NCBI RefSeq assembly: GCF_030811855.1
Contig: NZ_JAUSRN010000023.1
Span: forward strand, 21,515 to 85,514
Origin: Variovorax paradoxus
GTDB taxonomy: Bacteria; Pseudomonadota; Gammaproteobacteria; Burkholderiales; Burkholderiaceae_C
Length of the DNA stretch: 64,000 nt
Direction of reading: 5' to 3'
In this document: positions 52,397-61,493 of the stretch, piece after piece
How the letters are laid out: the number at the start of each line of letters is the position of its first letter
How positions within the stretch are numbered: position 1 is the stretch's first letter
The notes under the pieces: generated by a model
The model's input: the letters and a program-made list of their open reading frames with translations, nothing else
The model's database searches: none
Told to the model about the DNA's origin: nothing
Translations under genes and position numbers: made by a program

Positions 52397-53943
52397 GCGT
52401 GGCTACGCAGGATCGAGATCAGCGCCGCCAGATCGAGCGGCTTGAGCAGATGATGGTCGAAGCCCGCGTTGGCGATGCGCTCCTTGTCGCCCCGCTGGCC
52501 CCAGCCGGTCAATGCGACGAGGATCAGTCCGGAAAGATCGGGGTTGGCGCGAAGCTTCATGGCCAGCTCGCAGCCGTCCATGCCCGGCATGCCGATGTCC
52601 AGGATCGCGATTCCCGGCGCCGGGCCTTCGGCGATCAGGCGCAGTGCGGCAGCGCCGCTGTAGGCCACGCGGGTCGATGCGCCGAGCGAGCGCAGCAGGT
52701 CGCTGAGCGCATCGGCCGCATCCCGGTTGTCGTCGACGATCAGCACCGTGCGCGGCAGCGATGCCGGCCAGCCGCTAACAGCAGGCAATGGCGCCTGAGT
52801 TGCGCCCGCCTCGAGCCGCGTGAGCGGCAGGCGCACGCAGAACATCGCGCCGCAGCCGAGCCCCGCGCTGCGTGCCTCGACGCTGCCTCCATGAAGCTCG
52901 ACCAGGCTCTTCACCAGGGTGAGCCCGATGCCCAGCCCCCCTTGCGCCGCCTTCGAGGTGCCGCTCACCTGCACGAACATTTCGAAGATCGACTTCAGCA
53001 TGTCGGGTTCGATGCCAGTGCCGTTGTCCCAGATCTCGACCACGGCGTCGCGCTTTTCCTCGCGAAGAACGATGCGTATCTTTCCGCCAGGTGCGGTGTA
53101 CTTCGCGGCGTTGTTCAGCAGGTTCGAAAAAACCTGCGTCAGGCGGACGCCGTCGCCCCGCACCACCAGCGGCTGGCTGCACAGGTCCACGCTCAAGATG
53201 TGGTTGGAGCCTTCGAGCAAAGGCCGGCTCAGCTCGATGGCGTCCTTGATCACCGCCTCCAGCGCGACGGCTTCCATGCGCAGCTCGATCTTGCCGCGCG
53301 TGATGCGCGAGACTTCCATCAGGTCGTTCACCAGCCGCACCATGTGGTCGATCTGCCGGCCCATGAGCTCGTAGTAGCGCTGGGCATCCGCGGGCTCGTG
53401 CGGCTTGCGCATCAAGAGCGTCAGCGCGGTGCTCATCGGTGCCAGCGGGTTGCGCAGTTCGTGCGCCAGCGTGGCAAGGAACTCAGTTTTGCGCTGGTCG
53501 GATTCACGCAGGCCGTCGAGCAGGTCGCGCAATTGGTATTGCCGGTTGCGTGCCCGCAGCACTGTGCGAACCGTGCTGATCAGCGAGGCCACGCGCATCG
53601 GCCGTTCAATTACCGTGACGTTCGCGAGCCGGTCCATGGCCGCGGCGATCACCGGCGAATCGGCACCCTGTCGGGCCAGGATGAGCACCGGCAGATCGGA
53701 CCAGGGGGGCTGCGCGCCCAGCGCTTCGGTCAATGCGGCGGCAGCCGGGTCGGAAAGCACTTCTTCCGCCAACATGATGGCGCCGGCCCCTTCCTGGAGG
53801 CCGCGCACCAGTTCGCACAAGTTGGCGCAGGTGTGCGAGGTGACCTGCGCACGTGCCAGTACGGCGCTCGCCATGAAGGCATCCCTGGAGGTCGCGGTGC
53901 GCAGCAAGATGCGCTGCTCGACGGATGCGGGTAGCGAGCTCAC
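52393..53943 (-). CDS. Hybrid sensor histidine kinase / response regulator
   Basis: Cytosolic hybrid kinase of 516 residues with no membrane segment. Residues 1-130 resemble a receiver domain that lacks the phospho-acceptor Asp (AIMLAEEV at the expected site), so a pseudo-receiver is likely. The HisKA box is FLATLAHELRNPLAPM with His161, the ATPase has NLLNNAAKYT and DNGTGI, and the C-terminal receiver has VLIVDDN and Asp449 in AILDIGMPGMDG. The start is GTG 53943, overlapping the KaiC-like stop as GTGA. It overlaps the UPF0104 gene by ATGA. A kinase driven by a KaiC-like ATPase is a plausible reading. Confidence 0.88.
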   Translation of the reverse strand: MSSLPASVEQRILLRTATSRDAFMASAVLARAQVTSHTCANLCELVRGLQEGAGAIMLAEEVLSDPAAAALTEALGAQPPWSDLPVLILARQGADSPVIAAAMDRLANVTVIERPMRVASLISTVRTVLRARNRQYQLRDLLDGLRESDQRKTEFLATLAHELRNPLAPMSTALTLLMRKPHEPADAQRYYELMGRQIDHMVRLVNDLMEVSRITRGKIELRMEAVALEAVIKDAIELSRPLLEGSNHILSVDLCSQPLVVRGDGVRLTQVFSNLLNNAAKYTAPGGKIRIVLREEKRDAVVEIWDNGTGIEPDMLKSIFEMFVQVSGTSKAAQGGLGIGLTLVKSLVELHGGSVEARSAGLGCGAMFCVRLPLTRLEAGATQAPLPAVSGWPASLPRTVLIVDDNRDAADALSDLLRSLGASTRVAYSGAAALRLIAEGPAPGIAILDIGMPGMDGCELAMKLRANPDLSGLILVALTGWGQRGDKERIANAGFDHHLLKPLDLAALISILRSHA

Positions 53944-55439
53944 GATGAGGGATGCACCCCGTCGATAGGAATGGGAATGCCCGTCAGAATGCCCCGGAAG
54001 TTGCGCAGCGGCTCGCCCACGTGCAGGCCGGTCGCAGTCATGGAGAAATCGCGGATGGTCCGCTCGTGTGCACCGCCCCGCTTCTTCAGCACCGAGATCG
54101 CCTGGCGCACTTCGCCGTCCAACTCGAAGTAGCGAAGCAGCACGACGGCGTCCGCCAGATAGCTCGCGTCCACGGGCGTCTGCATCTGCATGCCGATGAG
54201 GCCGTGCTGCGCACCCACCAGCAGCGTGGCGACACCGGCCTGCCCCAGATAGGAAAGCAGCTCGTGCAACTGCACGATGAGAAAGCGCTCGTCGGGCATG
54301 GCGTTGAGGTAGCCGTTGAGGCTGTCGATCACCACCACCGCTGCACCCGACTCGACCACCGCCAGCCGGATCAGGTGCACGAACTCGCCCGGAGACAGCT
54401 CTGCAGGATCGACCTGCCGCACCTTGATGAGGCCGGATTCGATGTGCGGCGTGAGGTCCATGCCCATGCTCTCGCAGCGCGTGCGCAGCGTATAAATGCT
54501 TTCGTCGAACACGAAAAGGGCGGCGCATTCGCCCCGCTGCGCCGCGGCCAGCGCAAACTGCACCGCGACCGTCGATTTGCCGGTGCCCGGCGCGCCGACG
54601 AACAGCGTGCTCGTGCCCCGTTCGATGCCTCCGCCCAACAAGGCATCGAGCGAATCGATGCCGCTGGGAATTCGGGCTTGCGACAGTTCCGATGCATGTT
54701 CGGCCGCCACCAGTCGAGGAAACACGCGCAGCCCGCCACGGTCGATACGGTAGTCGTGGTAGCCGCCGCGAAACTGTTTGCCCCTGTATTTGCTGACGAC
54801 GAGCCGGCGCCGCGCGGCGCCGTAGTCGGAGCTGATCTGCTCCAGCCGCAGCACGGCATGGGCGATGCTCTGCACCTGTAGGTCGTGCTTCATGGCGGTC
54901 ATGTCGTCGAGCAGCAGCACGGTGCACTGCCGGCCGGCAAAGAACTGCTTGAGTGCCAGGATCTGTCGCCGGTAGCGCAGGGAGCTGCCCGCCAAAAGCC
55001 GCAGCTCTGAAAGCGAATCGAACACCACGCGCGTGGGCTTGATCACGTCGACGTCCGAGAGGATTCTCAAGGTCGTCTCGCTGAGCTCCACCTCGGAGGG
55101 ATGGAACATCGTGTATTGCTCGTCGGGCTCGAGCGCGGCTTCCGACGGAAGCATTTCCCGCACCTCGATGCCGCTCAGATCCCATCCATGGGATTGCGCC
55201 ACGCCCCGGAGCTCCCGCGCCGTTTCCGACAGGGTGACGTACAGCACCGGTTCGCCCCGCTTGGCCCCTTCGATCAGGAATTGAAGTGCGATGGTGGTCT
55301 TGCCGGCGCCGGGGGTTCCTTCGACGAGGTAGAGGCGGTTGGACGTGAGGCCGCCGCCCAGAACATCGTCGAGCCCCGGAACGCCCACCTTCATCAGGCT
55401 TTCCTGCATGTCCGACCCGGCCGCGCCGTCGAGTTTCAT
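53940..55439 (-). CDS. KaiC-like double-ATPase (circadian clock family)
   Basis: RecA-fold protein of 499 residues with two KaiC domains. Walker A motifs are GTPGAGKTT (Lys47) and GAPGTGKST (Lys288). The likely catalytic Glu residues are in YVTLSETARE and VFDES. KaiC autophosphorylation sites (Ser-Thr of the cyanobacterial protein) are not seen in the expected place, and no kaiA or kaiB is in the window. In other bacteria KaiC homologues act in stress tolerance, often with a histidine kinase. It is the first gene of the overlapping run kaiC-like, kinase, UPF0104, ligD. Confidence 0.88.
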   Translation of the reverse strand: MKLDGAAGSDMQESLMKVGVPGLDDVLGGGLTSNRLYLVEGTPGAGKTTIALQFLIEGAKRGEPVLYVTLSETARELRGVAQSHGWDLSGIEVREMLPSEAALEPDEQYTMFHPSEVELSETTLRILSDVDVIKPTRVVFDSLSELRLLAGSSLRYRRQILALKQFFAGRQCTVLLLDDMTAMKHDLQVQSIAHAVLRLEQISSDYGAARRRLVVSKYRGKQFRGGYHDYRIDRGGLRVFPRLVAAEHASELSQARIPSGIDSLDALLGGGIERGTSTLFVGAPGTGKSTVAVQFALAAAQRGECAALFVFDESIYTLRTRCESMGMDLTPHIESGLIKVRQVDPAELSPGEFVHLIRLAVVESGAAVVVIDSLNGYLNAMPDERFLIVQLHELLSYLGQAGVATLLVGAQHGLIGMQMQTPVDASYLADAVVLLRYFELDGEVRQAISVLKKRGGAHERTIRDFSMTATGLHVGEPLRNFRGILTGIPIPIDGVHPSS

Positions 55440-55624
55440 TTCGTCCTCCGTCGTGTGGACAGACAGTCCCTTCTGCCCTTTTCTCTTAGCGATCTGCGGC
55501 GCCGGGCGGCTCCGCAGGCGGGGCAGCCAATGCCCGCCGGAGAATTTGTATCAAGGCGGCGGGGCCGCGGTTGTAGGGCATCGCCGTTCTTCGCGAGAAG
55601 ACAAAGCCACCGCGCCGATTGCGC

Positions 55625-55807
55625 TCAGGCTTTGTCGGGCGTCTTGCGCTCGGCGTCGCCGCGGTCCTCGAGCTTCTTGTTCTCGACCTTCTTCATCATT
55701 TCCTCGCCCTCGGGGTCGGTTCCATCCAAGGGCACGGATTCTTCCTGGGTGAGCTCGGGTTCGTCGGGGGAGCGCTTGCGGGGCGGCTGTGGCGATGGGG
55801 TGTTCAT
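55625..55807 (-). CDS. Small hydrophilic protein (60 aa)
   Basis: A 60-residue protein rich in Glu, Lys, Pro and Asp (PPRKRSPDEPELTQEESVP then KKVENKKLEDRGDAERK), probably unstructured. GGAGA precedes the ATG by 9 bases. I recognise no domain. It lies between the cation diffusion facilitator and KaiC-like genes, with 185 bases before the latter. The gap has no recognised feature. Confidence 0.55.
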   Translation of the reverse strand: MNTPSPQPPRKRSPDEPELTQEESVPLDGTDPEGEEMMKKVENKKLEDRGDAERKTPDKA

Positions 55808-55912
55808 TTGGCAATCTCCAGAGTGGGTTCCGATGGTGGTGCGGGCGCCACCGCGGAAACGCTCAGGCAAAGGCGGATGTCAGGGTCAGCGAAGGCCGAC
55901 GGCCAAGCCCCG

Positions 55913-56839
55913 CTATGAAGCCGGCACCACCGCATCCACCGGCGCCTCGCTCGCCTCGATGAAAAGCCGCCTGATCATGGGAAACCGCGCGCGCACCTGG
56001 GTCTCGATGGCAGAGATGGCGTCGGCTGCATCGCCGGTGGCCGTGCCGTCCTTGAAATTCACGTCGACGATGGCCAGCACGTCGTCCGGGCCGATGTACA
56101 TCGACAGCACGCGACCGACGTTGCTGACGCTGGGCTGCTCCATGGCCAGGCTGCGGATGGCCCGCGCGGTCTCGGGCCGGATGCCTTCACCGATGAGCAG
56201 GCCGCGCGCCTGGCTGATCAGCAGCACCGCCACGCCCGCCAGCAGGAGCCCGATCACCACCGAGGCGGCGCCGTCGAGCGCCGGCATGTCGAGCCGGTGG
56301 CTGAAGTAGATGCCCAGCGCCGCCACCACCAGCCCCAGCAGCGCGGCCGAATCCTCGGCCAGCACGGTGTAGGTGGTGGGGTCCTTGCTTTGCTCCAGCG
56401 CACGCCAGAACGGCGCGCCGCGCGATTGGGCGCGGAACTGCCGCAGCGCAACCAGGAAACTCGCGCCCTCGAACAGCATGGCCAAGCCCAGCACCACGTA
56501 GTTCCAAGTGGGGTCCTGCATCGGCTCCGGATGGCGGATGTGCTGAATGCCTTCGTAGAACGACACGCCACCGCCAAGACCGAAGATGAGCACCGCGACG
56601 ATCAGGCTCCAAAAGTAGAGCTCCTTGCCGTGGCCGAAGGGATGCTGGACGGTCGGGGGCCGCTGGCTCAGCCGGATGCCCACCAGCAGCAACACGCCGT
56701 TGAAAGTGTCGACCGCCGAGTGGATGCCTTCGGACAGCATGGCCGAGCTGCCGGTGATGCCGGCCACCACGAACTTGGTCGCGGCAATGGCCACGTTGGC
56801 CGCAATGGCGCCGTAGATCGCAAGCTTCGACTCAGCCAT
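55913..56839 (-). CDS. Cation diffusion facilitator family transporter
   Basis: Inner-membrane divalent-metal exporter of 308 residues with about six helices. The TM2 metal site is HSAVDTFN (HxxxD), and TM5 has AEDSAALLG in place of the usual HxxxD, as in the SLC30A9-like group. The C-terminal cytosolic domain runs from about 210. It does not sit with other metal genes. The metal (Zn, Mn, Fe or Co) cannot be told. Confidence 0.9.
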   Translation of the reverse strand: MAESKLAIYGAIAANVAIAATKFVVAGITGSSAMLSEGIHSAVDTFNGVLLLVGIRLSQRPPTVQHPFGHGKELYFWSLIVAVLIFGLGGGVSFYEGIQHIRHPEPMQDPTWNYVVLGLAMLFEGASFLVALRQFRAQSRGAPFWRALEQSKDPTTYTVLAEDSAALLGLVVAALGIYFSHRLDMPALDGAASVVIGLLLAGVAVLLISQARGLLIGEGIRPETARAIRSLAMEQPSVSNVGRVLSMYIGPDDVLAIVDVNFKDGTATGDAADAISAIETQVRARFPMIRRLFIEASEAPVDAVVPAS

Positions 56840-56888
56840 TCAGCGCGTGCGGCCGGAGGCCTGCTCCCGCGCGCTTCCGGCTTGGGCT

Positions 56889-57068
56889 TCAGGGAAGGCC
56901 AAGGTAGACCCGCAAATCGTCCTTGATGGTGCCCGCGGACGCCACGGCCATGCGCAGCCGCGCCTCGCTGACGCCAAACCACCTGGTCCAGTAGTCGACC
57001 TCCTTCAGGTCGGTGATGTCGATTTGCTCGTCGTTCTGCGGAACGCGGATCTCCATGTCATCCGGCAT
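56889..57068 (-). CDS. DUF3606 domain protein
   Basis: A 59-residue protein consisting of the DUF3606 motif EVDYWTRWFGVSEARLRMAVASAG, in a helix-turn-helix-like arrangement. GGAGA lies seven bases before the ATG; a longer frame upstream is not used. The family is widespread in Proteobacteria and has no known role. Confidence 0.8.
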   Translation of the reverse strand: MPDDMEIRVPQNDEQIDITDLKEVDYWTRWFGVSEARLRMAVASAGTIKDDLRVYLGLP

Positions 57069-57179
57069 CGGGGTCTCCAAGTGGTTGGGAGACGGCAGTT
57101 TGGCTGGCGCAAAGTGTCGCCGGGCCGGACGAATTCCTTGGTCGATGCAGGACAAGTTCTACATGCGCCACAGCCGCGC

Positions 57180-58133
57180 CTACTCGGCGCGCGCCGCCTT
57201 CGGCCGGGCGTGCACCAGCTCCAGAAAATGCTCCGCGGGCTTGGTCAGCGGGCGGTCCTTTCGTACGAGGCTGCCGTAGGCTTCGAGCTTCTGGCGGATG
57301 CGGTAGTGCACGATGTGAAGCAGCCCATGCTCGGCGTCCCGTCGCGCCATGGCCTCCGGCACCACCGCGATCATTTGCGAACGCCGGATCAGGTTGATGG
57401 TGGTCAGAATGGAACCGGTCTCGATCAGCCCCTTGGGCAGCGTTGCATGGTGATCGCGAAACTCGTGCTCGATCAGGTCGCGCATCGGGCTGCCGGCCGG
57501 CTGCAATATCCACGGGTAGTCCAGCAGCATCTCAAACTCCACCTTGCGCTTGCGCGCCAGCGGATGGTCGTTGCCGACCACCACCGCAAGCCCCTCGTCC
57601 TCGATGGCCCTGAACACGCAGTCGAAGCCCGGCTGACTGACCAGCCGGCCGATCACCACTTCGAGCACGCCTTCGCGCAGCTGCGCCAAAAGGCGGTCGC
57701 TGGTATCGACGGCAATTTCTACTGAGAGCAGCGGGAACAGCGCCTTCAGGCCGAGCAGCGCCTCGGTCAGGTGCCCGGGCGAGGCGGCCATGATGCTGCC
57801 GACGGAGAACTTGCCCGCGCTGCCGAGCCGCAGTTCGCCGAGCTCGCGGTTCAGCGCCTCCATGCTGCCGCGAATGCTTCGGAAGTAGCCGGTCACGCGT
57901 TCGCCGGCCGGATTGAGCTGCAGACCCCGGCCGACGCGGTCGAACAGCGACTGGCCGAGCGCGCTCTCGAGTTCATGAAGCATCTTGGTGGCCGCGGGCT
58001 GCGTCAACCCGAGTTGCCCCGCCGCGGCGCGCAGGGTGCGGCGGTCCTCGATCGCCAGGATGAGCGCGATCTGCCGCATGCGCAGCCGGTTGAGCAGTTG
58101 GGGCGTGGTGTCCTGCTTGTCGATGGAGCCCAT
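57180..58133 (-). CDS. LysR family regulator of the sugar-acid operon
   Basis: A 317-residue LysR-type regulator with N-terminal helix-turn-helix (LRAAAGQLGLTQPAATKMLHELE) and effector domain. It resembles the GbpR/CbbR-like group that controls sugar and sugar-acid catabolism. It is divergent from the Bug-PdxA-enolase-UxaA-lyase operon, with 111 bases between. The gap carries TTGATC repeats (see 58137-58189), so it is the likely regulator. The inducer may be a sugar acid. Confidence 0.9.
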   Translation of the reverse strand: MGSIDKQDTTPQLLNRLRMRQIALILAIEDRRTLRAAAGQLGLTQPAATKMLHELESALGQSLFDRVGRGLQLNPAGERVTGYFRSIRGSMEALNRELGELRLGSAGKFSVGSIMAASPGHLTEALLGLKALFPLLSVEIAVDTSDRLLAQLREGVLEVVIGRLVSQPGFDCVFRAIEDEGLAVVVGNDHPLARKRKVEFEMLLDYPWILQPAGSPMRDLIEHEFRDHHATLPKGLIETGSILTTINLIRRSQMIAVVPEAMARRDAEHGLLHIVHYRIRQKLEAYGSLVRKDRPLTKPAEHFLELVHARPKAARAE

Positions 58134-58136
58134 TGT

Positions 58137-58189
58137 TTGATCACCTCCGGTTATTGATCGATCAAGAGCTTTCAGTTTACGAGGATCAA
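58137..58189. promoter_or_regulatory. TTGATC repeat array, probable LysR operator
   Basis: TTGATC (58137-58142), the perfect palindrome TTGATCGATCAA (58154-58165) and GATCAA (58184-58189) share one 6-base unit in the divergent LysR-Bug gap. The palindrome lies 20 bases before the lysR start and 79 before the Bug start. Recurrent half-sites at this position are typical of LysR regulators. Confidence 0.5.
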
Positions 58190-58244
58190 TCGCCTGCCTA
58201 CGATTGGCCCTGAGGATTTTGGAAAAACAGTCGGAGACAAGCAG

Positions 58245-59210
58245 ATGAAACGAACGCTCATGGCGGCCACGGCCGCGGGGCTGCTGGCACTTGGCGCCGG
58301 CGCCGCACAGGCCCAGGACTGGCCCACTCGCCCCATCAAGATCTATGTCGGCTCCGCCCCGGGTGGCGGCACCGATGCCATGGCCCGCGCGGTGGCCGAC
58401 CGGCTAGGGCCCCTGCTCAAGCAACCGGTGGTGGTCGACAACCGGCCCGGCGCATCGAACACGCTCGCGGCAGACGCCACCGCCAAGTCCACCGACGGCC
58501 ACACGATGGTGATGGGCGTGGTCACGGCGCATGCAATTGCGCCGCACCTGCTCAAGCTCAACTACGACAGCAACCGCGACCTGGTGCCGGTGGCTTTCGT
58601 CGGCGCGGTGCCCAACGTACTGGTGGTGAGCAACAGCGTGCCGGCCGACTCGGTGCAGGGGCTGGTCAAGCTCGCGAAGCAGGAGCCGGGCAAGCTTAAT
58701 TACGCCACCAGCGGCGCGGGCAGCACGCAGCACATCGCGGCCCAGATGTTCAAGGATGCGGCCGGCGTCAACCTCGTCCACGTGCCGTACAAGGGCAGCG
58801 GCCCGGCGCTGATCGATCTCGTCGGCGGCCAGGTGCAGCTGAGCTTCGACACCATGCCTTCGGTGATCGGTCAGATCCGCAACAACAAGGTGCGCGCGCT
58901 TGCCGTGACCACGCAAAAGCGCAACCCGCAGCTGCCCAACGTGCCGACTCTCGCCGAAGCCGGTGTGCCGAACATCGAGATGAGCGCCTGGTACGGCATC
59001 TACATGCCGGCCGCCACGCCCAAGGCGGTGCAAGACAAGGTGCACGACGCGGTGACCCAGGTGCTTGCCATGCCCGAGACAAAGACCCGCCTCGACGCCA
59101 TCGGCGCCGAGATCACGCCGATGACCCAGGCGCAGTTCGCGCAGTTCCATGCCGCCGAATACAAGCGCTTTGGCGAGGTCATCAAGAAGAATCAAATCAA
59201 GCTGGATTAG
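58245..59210 (+). CDS. Bug-type TTT periplasmic binding protein
   Basis: Periplasmic binding protein of 321 residues. The signal peptide (LMAATAAGLLALGAGAAQAQ) is cut near residue 24, followed by the Bug motifs WPTRPIKIYVGSAPGGGTDAMARA, NRPGASNTLAADATAK and HVPYKGSGPALIDLV. It is the first gene of the sugar-acid operon and would deliver a carboxylate ligand, probably the substrate of the following enzymes. No TctA/TctB genes are in the window. Confidence 0.9.
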   Translation: MKRTLMAATAAGLLALGAGAAQAQDWPTRPIKIYVGSAPGGGTDAMARAVADRLGPLLKQPVVVDNRPGASNTLAADATAKSTDGHTMVMGVVTAHAIAPHLLKLNYDSNRDLVPVAFVGAVPNVLVVSNSVPADSVQGLVKLAKQEPGKLNYATSGAGSTQHIAAQMFKDAAGVNLVHVPYKGSGPALIDLVGGQVQLSFDTMPSVIGQIRNNKVRALAVTTQKRNPQLPNVPTLAEAGVPNIEMSAWYGIYMPAATPKAVQDKVHDAVTQVLAMPETKTRLDAIGAEITPMTQAQFAQFHAAEYKRFGEVIKKNQIKLD

Positions 59211-59220
59211 GCCCATCCCT

Positions 59221-60270
59221 ATGAACATGCAAGCCCTCCCCGTTGTCGCCCTCACCCTGGGCGACCCAGCCGGCATCGGCCCCGAGCTGATCGCGCGGCT
59301 CCTCGCTCGGCCCGACGCCACCGCGGACGCGAACATCGTGCTCGTCGGCGACCGCTGGCTATGGGAAGACGGCCAGCGCATCGCCGGCGTCTTCGTCGGC
59401 ACCGACGAGGTGAAGACACTGGCAGAAGTGCGGAGCCGCGCGAGCACGGCGCGTCCGGCCTTCCTGGCGGTGCAGAGCATCGATCCGGCGCTGGTGCAGC
59501 GCGGCCAGGCCGCTGCACCGGGCGGGCGCGCGGTGCTGAAAGTGCTCGACCAGTGCATGGACGCGACGCTGGCCGGCGAGGTCGATGCGATCTGCTTTGC
59601 GCCGCTCAACAAGCAGGCCATGAAGATCGGAGGCATGCAGCATGAAGACGAGCTGCACCACTTCGCGGATCACCTGGGCGTGACCGGATACTTCTGCGAG
59701 TTCAACACGCTCGGCGAGCTCTGGACTTCGCGCATCTCGTCGCATGTGCCGCTGAAGGACGTGGCCGGCTACCTGAGCGTGGAGCGCATCGAGCAGGCGG
59801 CCGAGCTGATCTACCGCTCGCTGCTGGCCAACGGCGTGGCCGAGCCCAAGGTTGCCATCGCGGCCTTCAATCCGCACGGCGGCGACGGCGGCGTGTGCGG
59901 GCGCGAAGAGGTCGAGATCATCGAGCCGGCGGTCAAGGCGCTGCAGGCGCGCAGCTGGCCCACCGAGGCGCCCTTCCACGGCCCGTTCCCGGCCGACACC
60001 ATCTTCCTGAAAGCCCAGGCCGGCGAGTACCAGGCGATCGTGACCATGTACCACGACCAGGGCCAGATCGCGATCAAGCTGCTGGGCTTCAGCCGCGGCG
60101 TCACGGTGCAGGGCGGGCTGCCGATCCCGATCACCACGCCCGCACACGGCACCGCCTATGACATCGCAGGCCAGGGCAAGGCCAGCGCCGAAGCCATGTG
60201 GCAGGCGTTCCGGATTGCCAGCCGCATGGGGGCCACGCGCATTCTCGGCAAGGCTGCGCTCGCCGCCTGA
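59221..60270 (+). CDS. PdxA-like 4-phosphate dehydrogenase (PdxA2 family)
   Basis: NAD-dependent oxidative decarboxylase of 349 residues related to 4-hydroxythreonine-4-phosphate dehydrogenase. LTLGDPAGIGPELIA opens the protein, with YHDQGQIAIKLL and TTPAHGTAYDIAG near the end; FADHLG supplies one metal His. Paralogues of PdxA in catabolic operons act on D-threonate or D-erythronate 4-phosphates, but they come with a DUF1537 kinase that is not seen here. ATG 59221 follows the Bug stop by 10 bases. Its exact substrate is uncertain. Confidence 0.85.
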   Translation: MNMQALPVVALTLGDPAGIGPELIARLLARPDATADANIVLVGDRWLWEDGQRIAGVFVGTDEVKTLAEVRSRASTARPAFLAVQSIDPALVQRGQAAAPGGRAVLKVLDQCMDATLAGEVDAICFAPLNKQAMKIGGMQHEDELHHFADHLGVTGYFCEFNTLGELWTSRISSHVPLKDVAGYLSVERIEQAAELIYRSLLANGVAEPKVAIAAFNPHGGDGGVCGREEVEIIEPAVKALQARSWPTEAPFHGPFPADTIFLKAQAGEYQAIVTMYHDQGQIAIKLLGFSRGVTVQGGLPIPITTPAHGTAYDIAGQGKASAEAMWQAFRIASRMGATRILGKAALAA

Positions 60271-60307
60271 CCGAAGCATTCACCACCGACTCAGAAAGAC
60301 CGAGAAG

Positions 60308-61480
60308 ATGAAGATCAAATCCGTGCGCGCCCGTGTTTTCGAATGGAAGGGCAAGACCGTTCCGCCGCAGGGCAACTTCTGCTCCAACGCGATGGACCTC
60401 TTGTACGCACCGCAGGAAACCATGAGCACCTTCCGCTTCCATTCGTGGACCGTGATCGAGATCGAGACCGACGACGGCATCGTGGGCCTGGGCAACGTGG
60501 CGCTCGCGCCGGCCATTGCCAAGGCCATCATCGATCAGTACCTCGCACCGCTGGTCATCGGGCATGACCCCTGGGACTACGAGTACCTGTGGCAGCGCAT
60601 GTACCGCGCCACGCACGCCTGGGGCCGCAAGGGCGTGACGATGGCCGCCATCTCGGCGGTCGACCTCGCGATCTGGGACATCCTGGGCAAGTCGGTCAAC
60701 AAGCCGGTGTTCAAGCTGCTCGGCGGCCGCACGAAAGAAAAGATTCCCTGCTATTACTCGAAGCTGTACCGCACTGACCTGAAGGAAATGCAGGCCGAGG
60801 CGCAGAAGTTTCTCAACCAGGGCTTCACCGCGTTCAAGATGCGCTTCGGCTACGGCCCGGCGCACCTGCAGAAGGGCGTGGCGGAAAACCTCAAGTCGGT
60901 GGAGGCGGTGCGCGAAGTCATCGGCTACGACAACGACCTGATGCTCGAGTGCTACATGGGCTGGAACCTCGAGTACGCCAAGCGCATGCTGCCCAAGCTT
61001 GAGAAGTTCCAGCCGCGCTGGCTCGAAGAGCCGGTGATCGCCGACGACATCGACGGCTACGCCGAGCTGAACCAGCTGACCAGCATCCCGATCTCGGGCG
61101 GCGAGCACGAGTTCTCGCTTTACGGCTTCAAGCAGCTCTTGGACCGCAAGGCGGTGTCGGTGGTGCAGTACGACACCAACCGCGTGGGCGGCATCACGGC
61201 GGCACACAAGATCAATGCGCTGTGCGAGGCCTACAGCGTGCCGGTCATTCCGCATGCGGGCCAGATGCACAACTACCACCTGACGATGAGCACGCTGGCT
61301 TCGCCGATGAGCGAGTACTTCCCGATGCACGACGTCGAAGTGGGCAACGAGCTGTTCTATTACATCTTCGACGGCGAGCCGGTGGCCGAGAACGGGTTCG
61401 TGCAGCTCGACGACAACAAGCCGGGCCTGGGCCTCACGCTGAAGACCGAGCACCTCAAGGACTTCAACATCGTCGAGTGA
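60308..61480 (+). CDS. Enolase-superfamily sugar-acid dehydratase (mandelate racemase/RhmD-like)
   Basis: Mandelate racemase/muconate lactonizing subgroup of the enolase superfamily, 390 residues; it dehydrates a sugar acid to a 2-keto-3-deoxy acid. Metal ligands are in LMLECYMG (Glu in place of the usual Asp), WLEEPV and GGEHEF, and the catalytic His is in VIPHAGQMHNYH. The sequence resembles L-rhamnonate dehydratase most, but the His loop differs, so a different aldonic acid is possible. The start has GAGAAG upstream. The next genes form the rest of the pathway. Confidence 0.87.
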   Translation: MKIKSVRARVFEWKGKTVPPQGNFCSNAMDLLYAPQETMSTFRFHSWTVIEIETDDGIVGLGNVALAPAIAKAIIDQYLAPLVIGHDPWDYEYLWQRMYRATHAWGRKGVTMAAISAVDLAIWDILGKSVNKPVFKLLGGRTKEKIPCYYSKLYRTDLKEMQAEAQKFLNQGFTAFKMRFGYGPAHLQKGVAENLKSVEAVREVIGYDNDLMLECYMGWNLEYAKRMLPKLEKFQPRWLEEPVIADDIDGYAELNQLTSIPISGGEHEFSLYGFKQLLDRKAVSVVQYDTNRVGGITAAHKINALCEAYSVPVIPHAGQMHNYHLTMSTLASPMSEYFPMHDVEVGNELFYYIFDGEPVAENGFVQLDDNKPGLGLTLKTEHLKDFNIVE

Positions 61481-61493
61481 CGGTGCAACAGCC

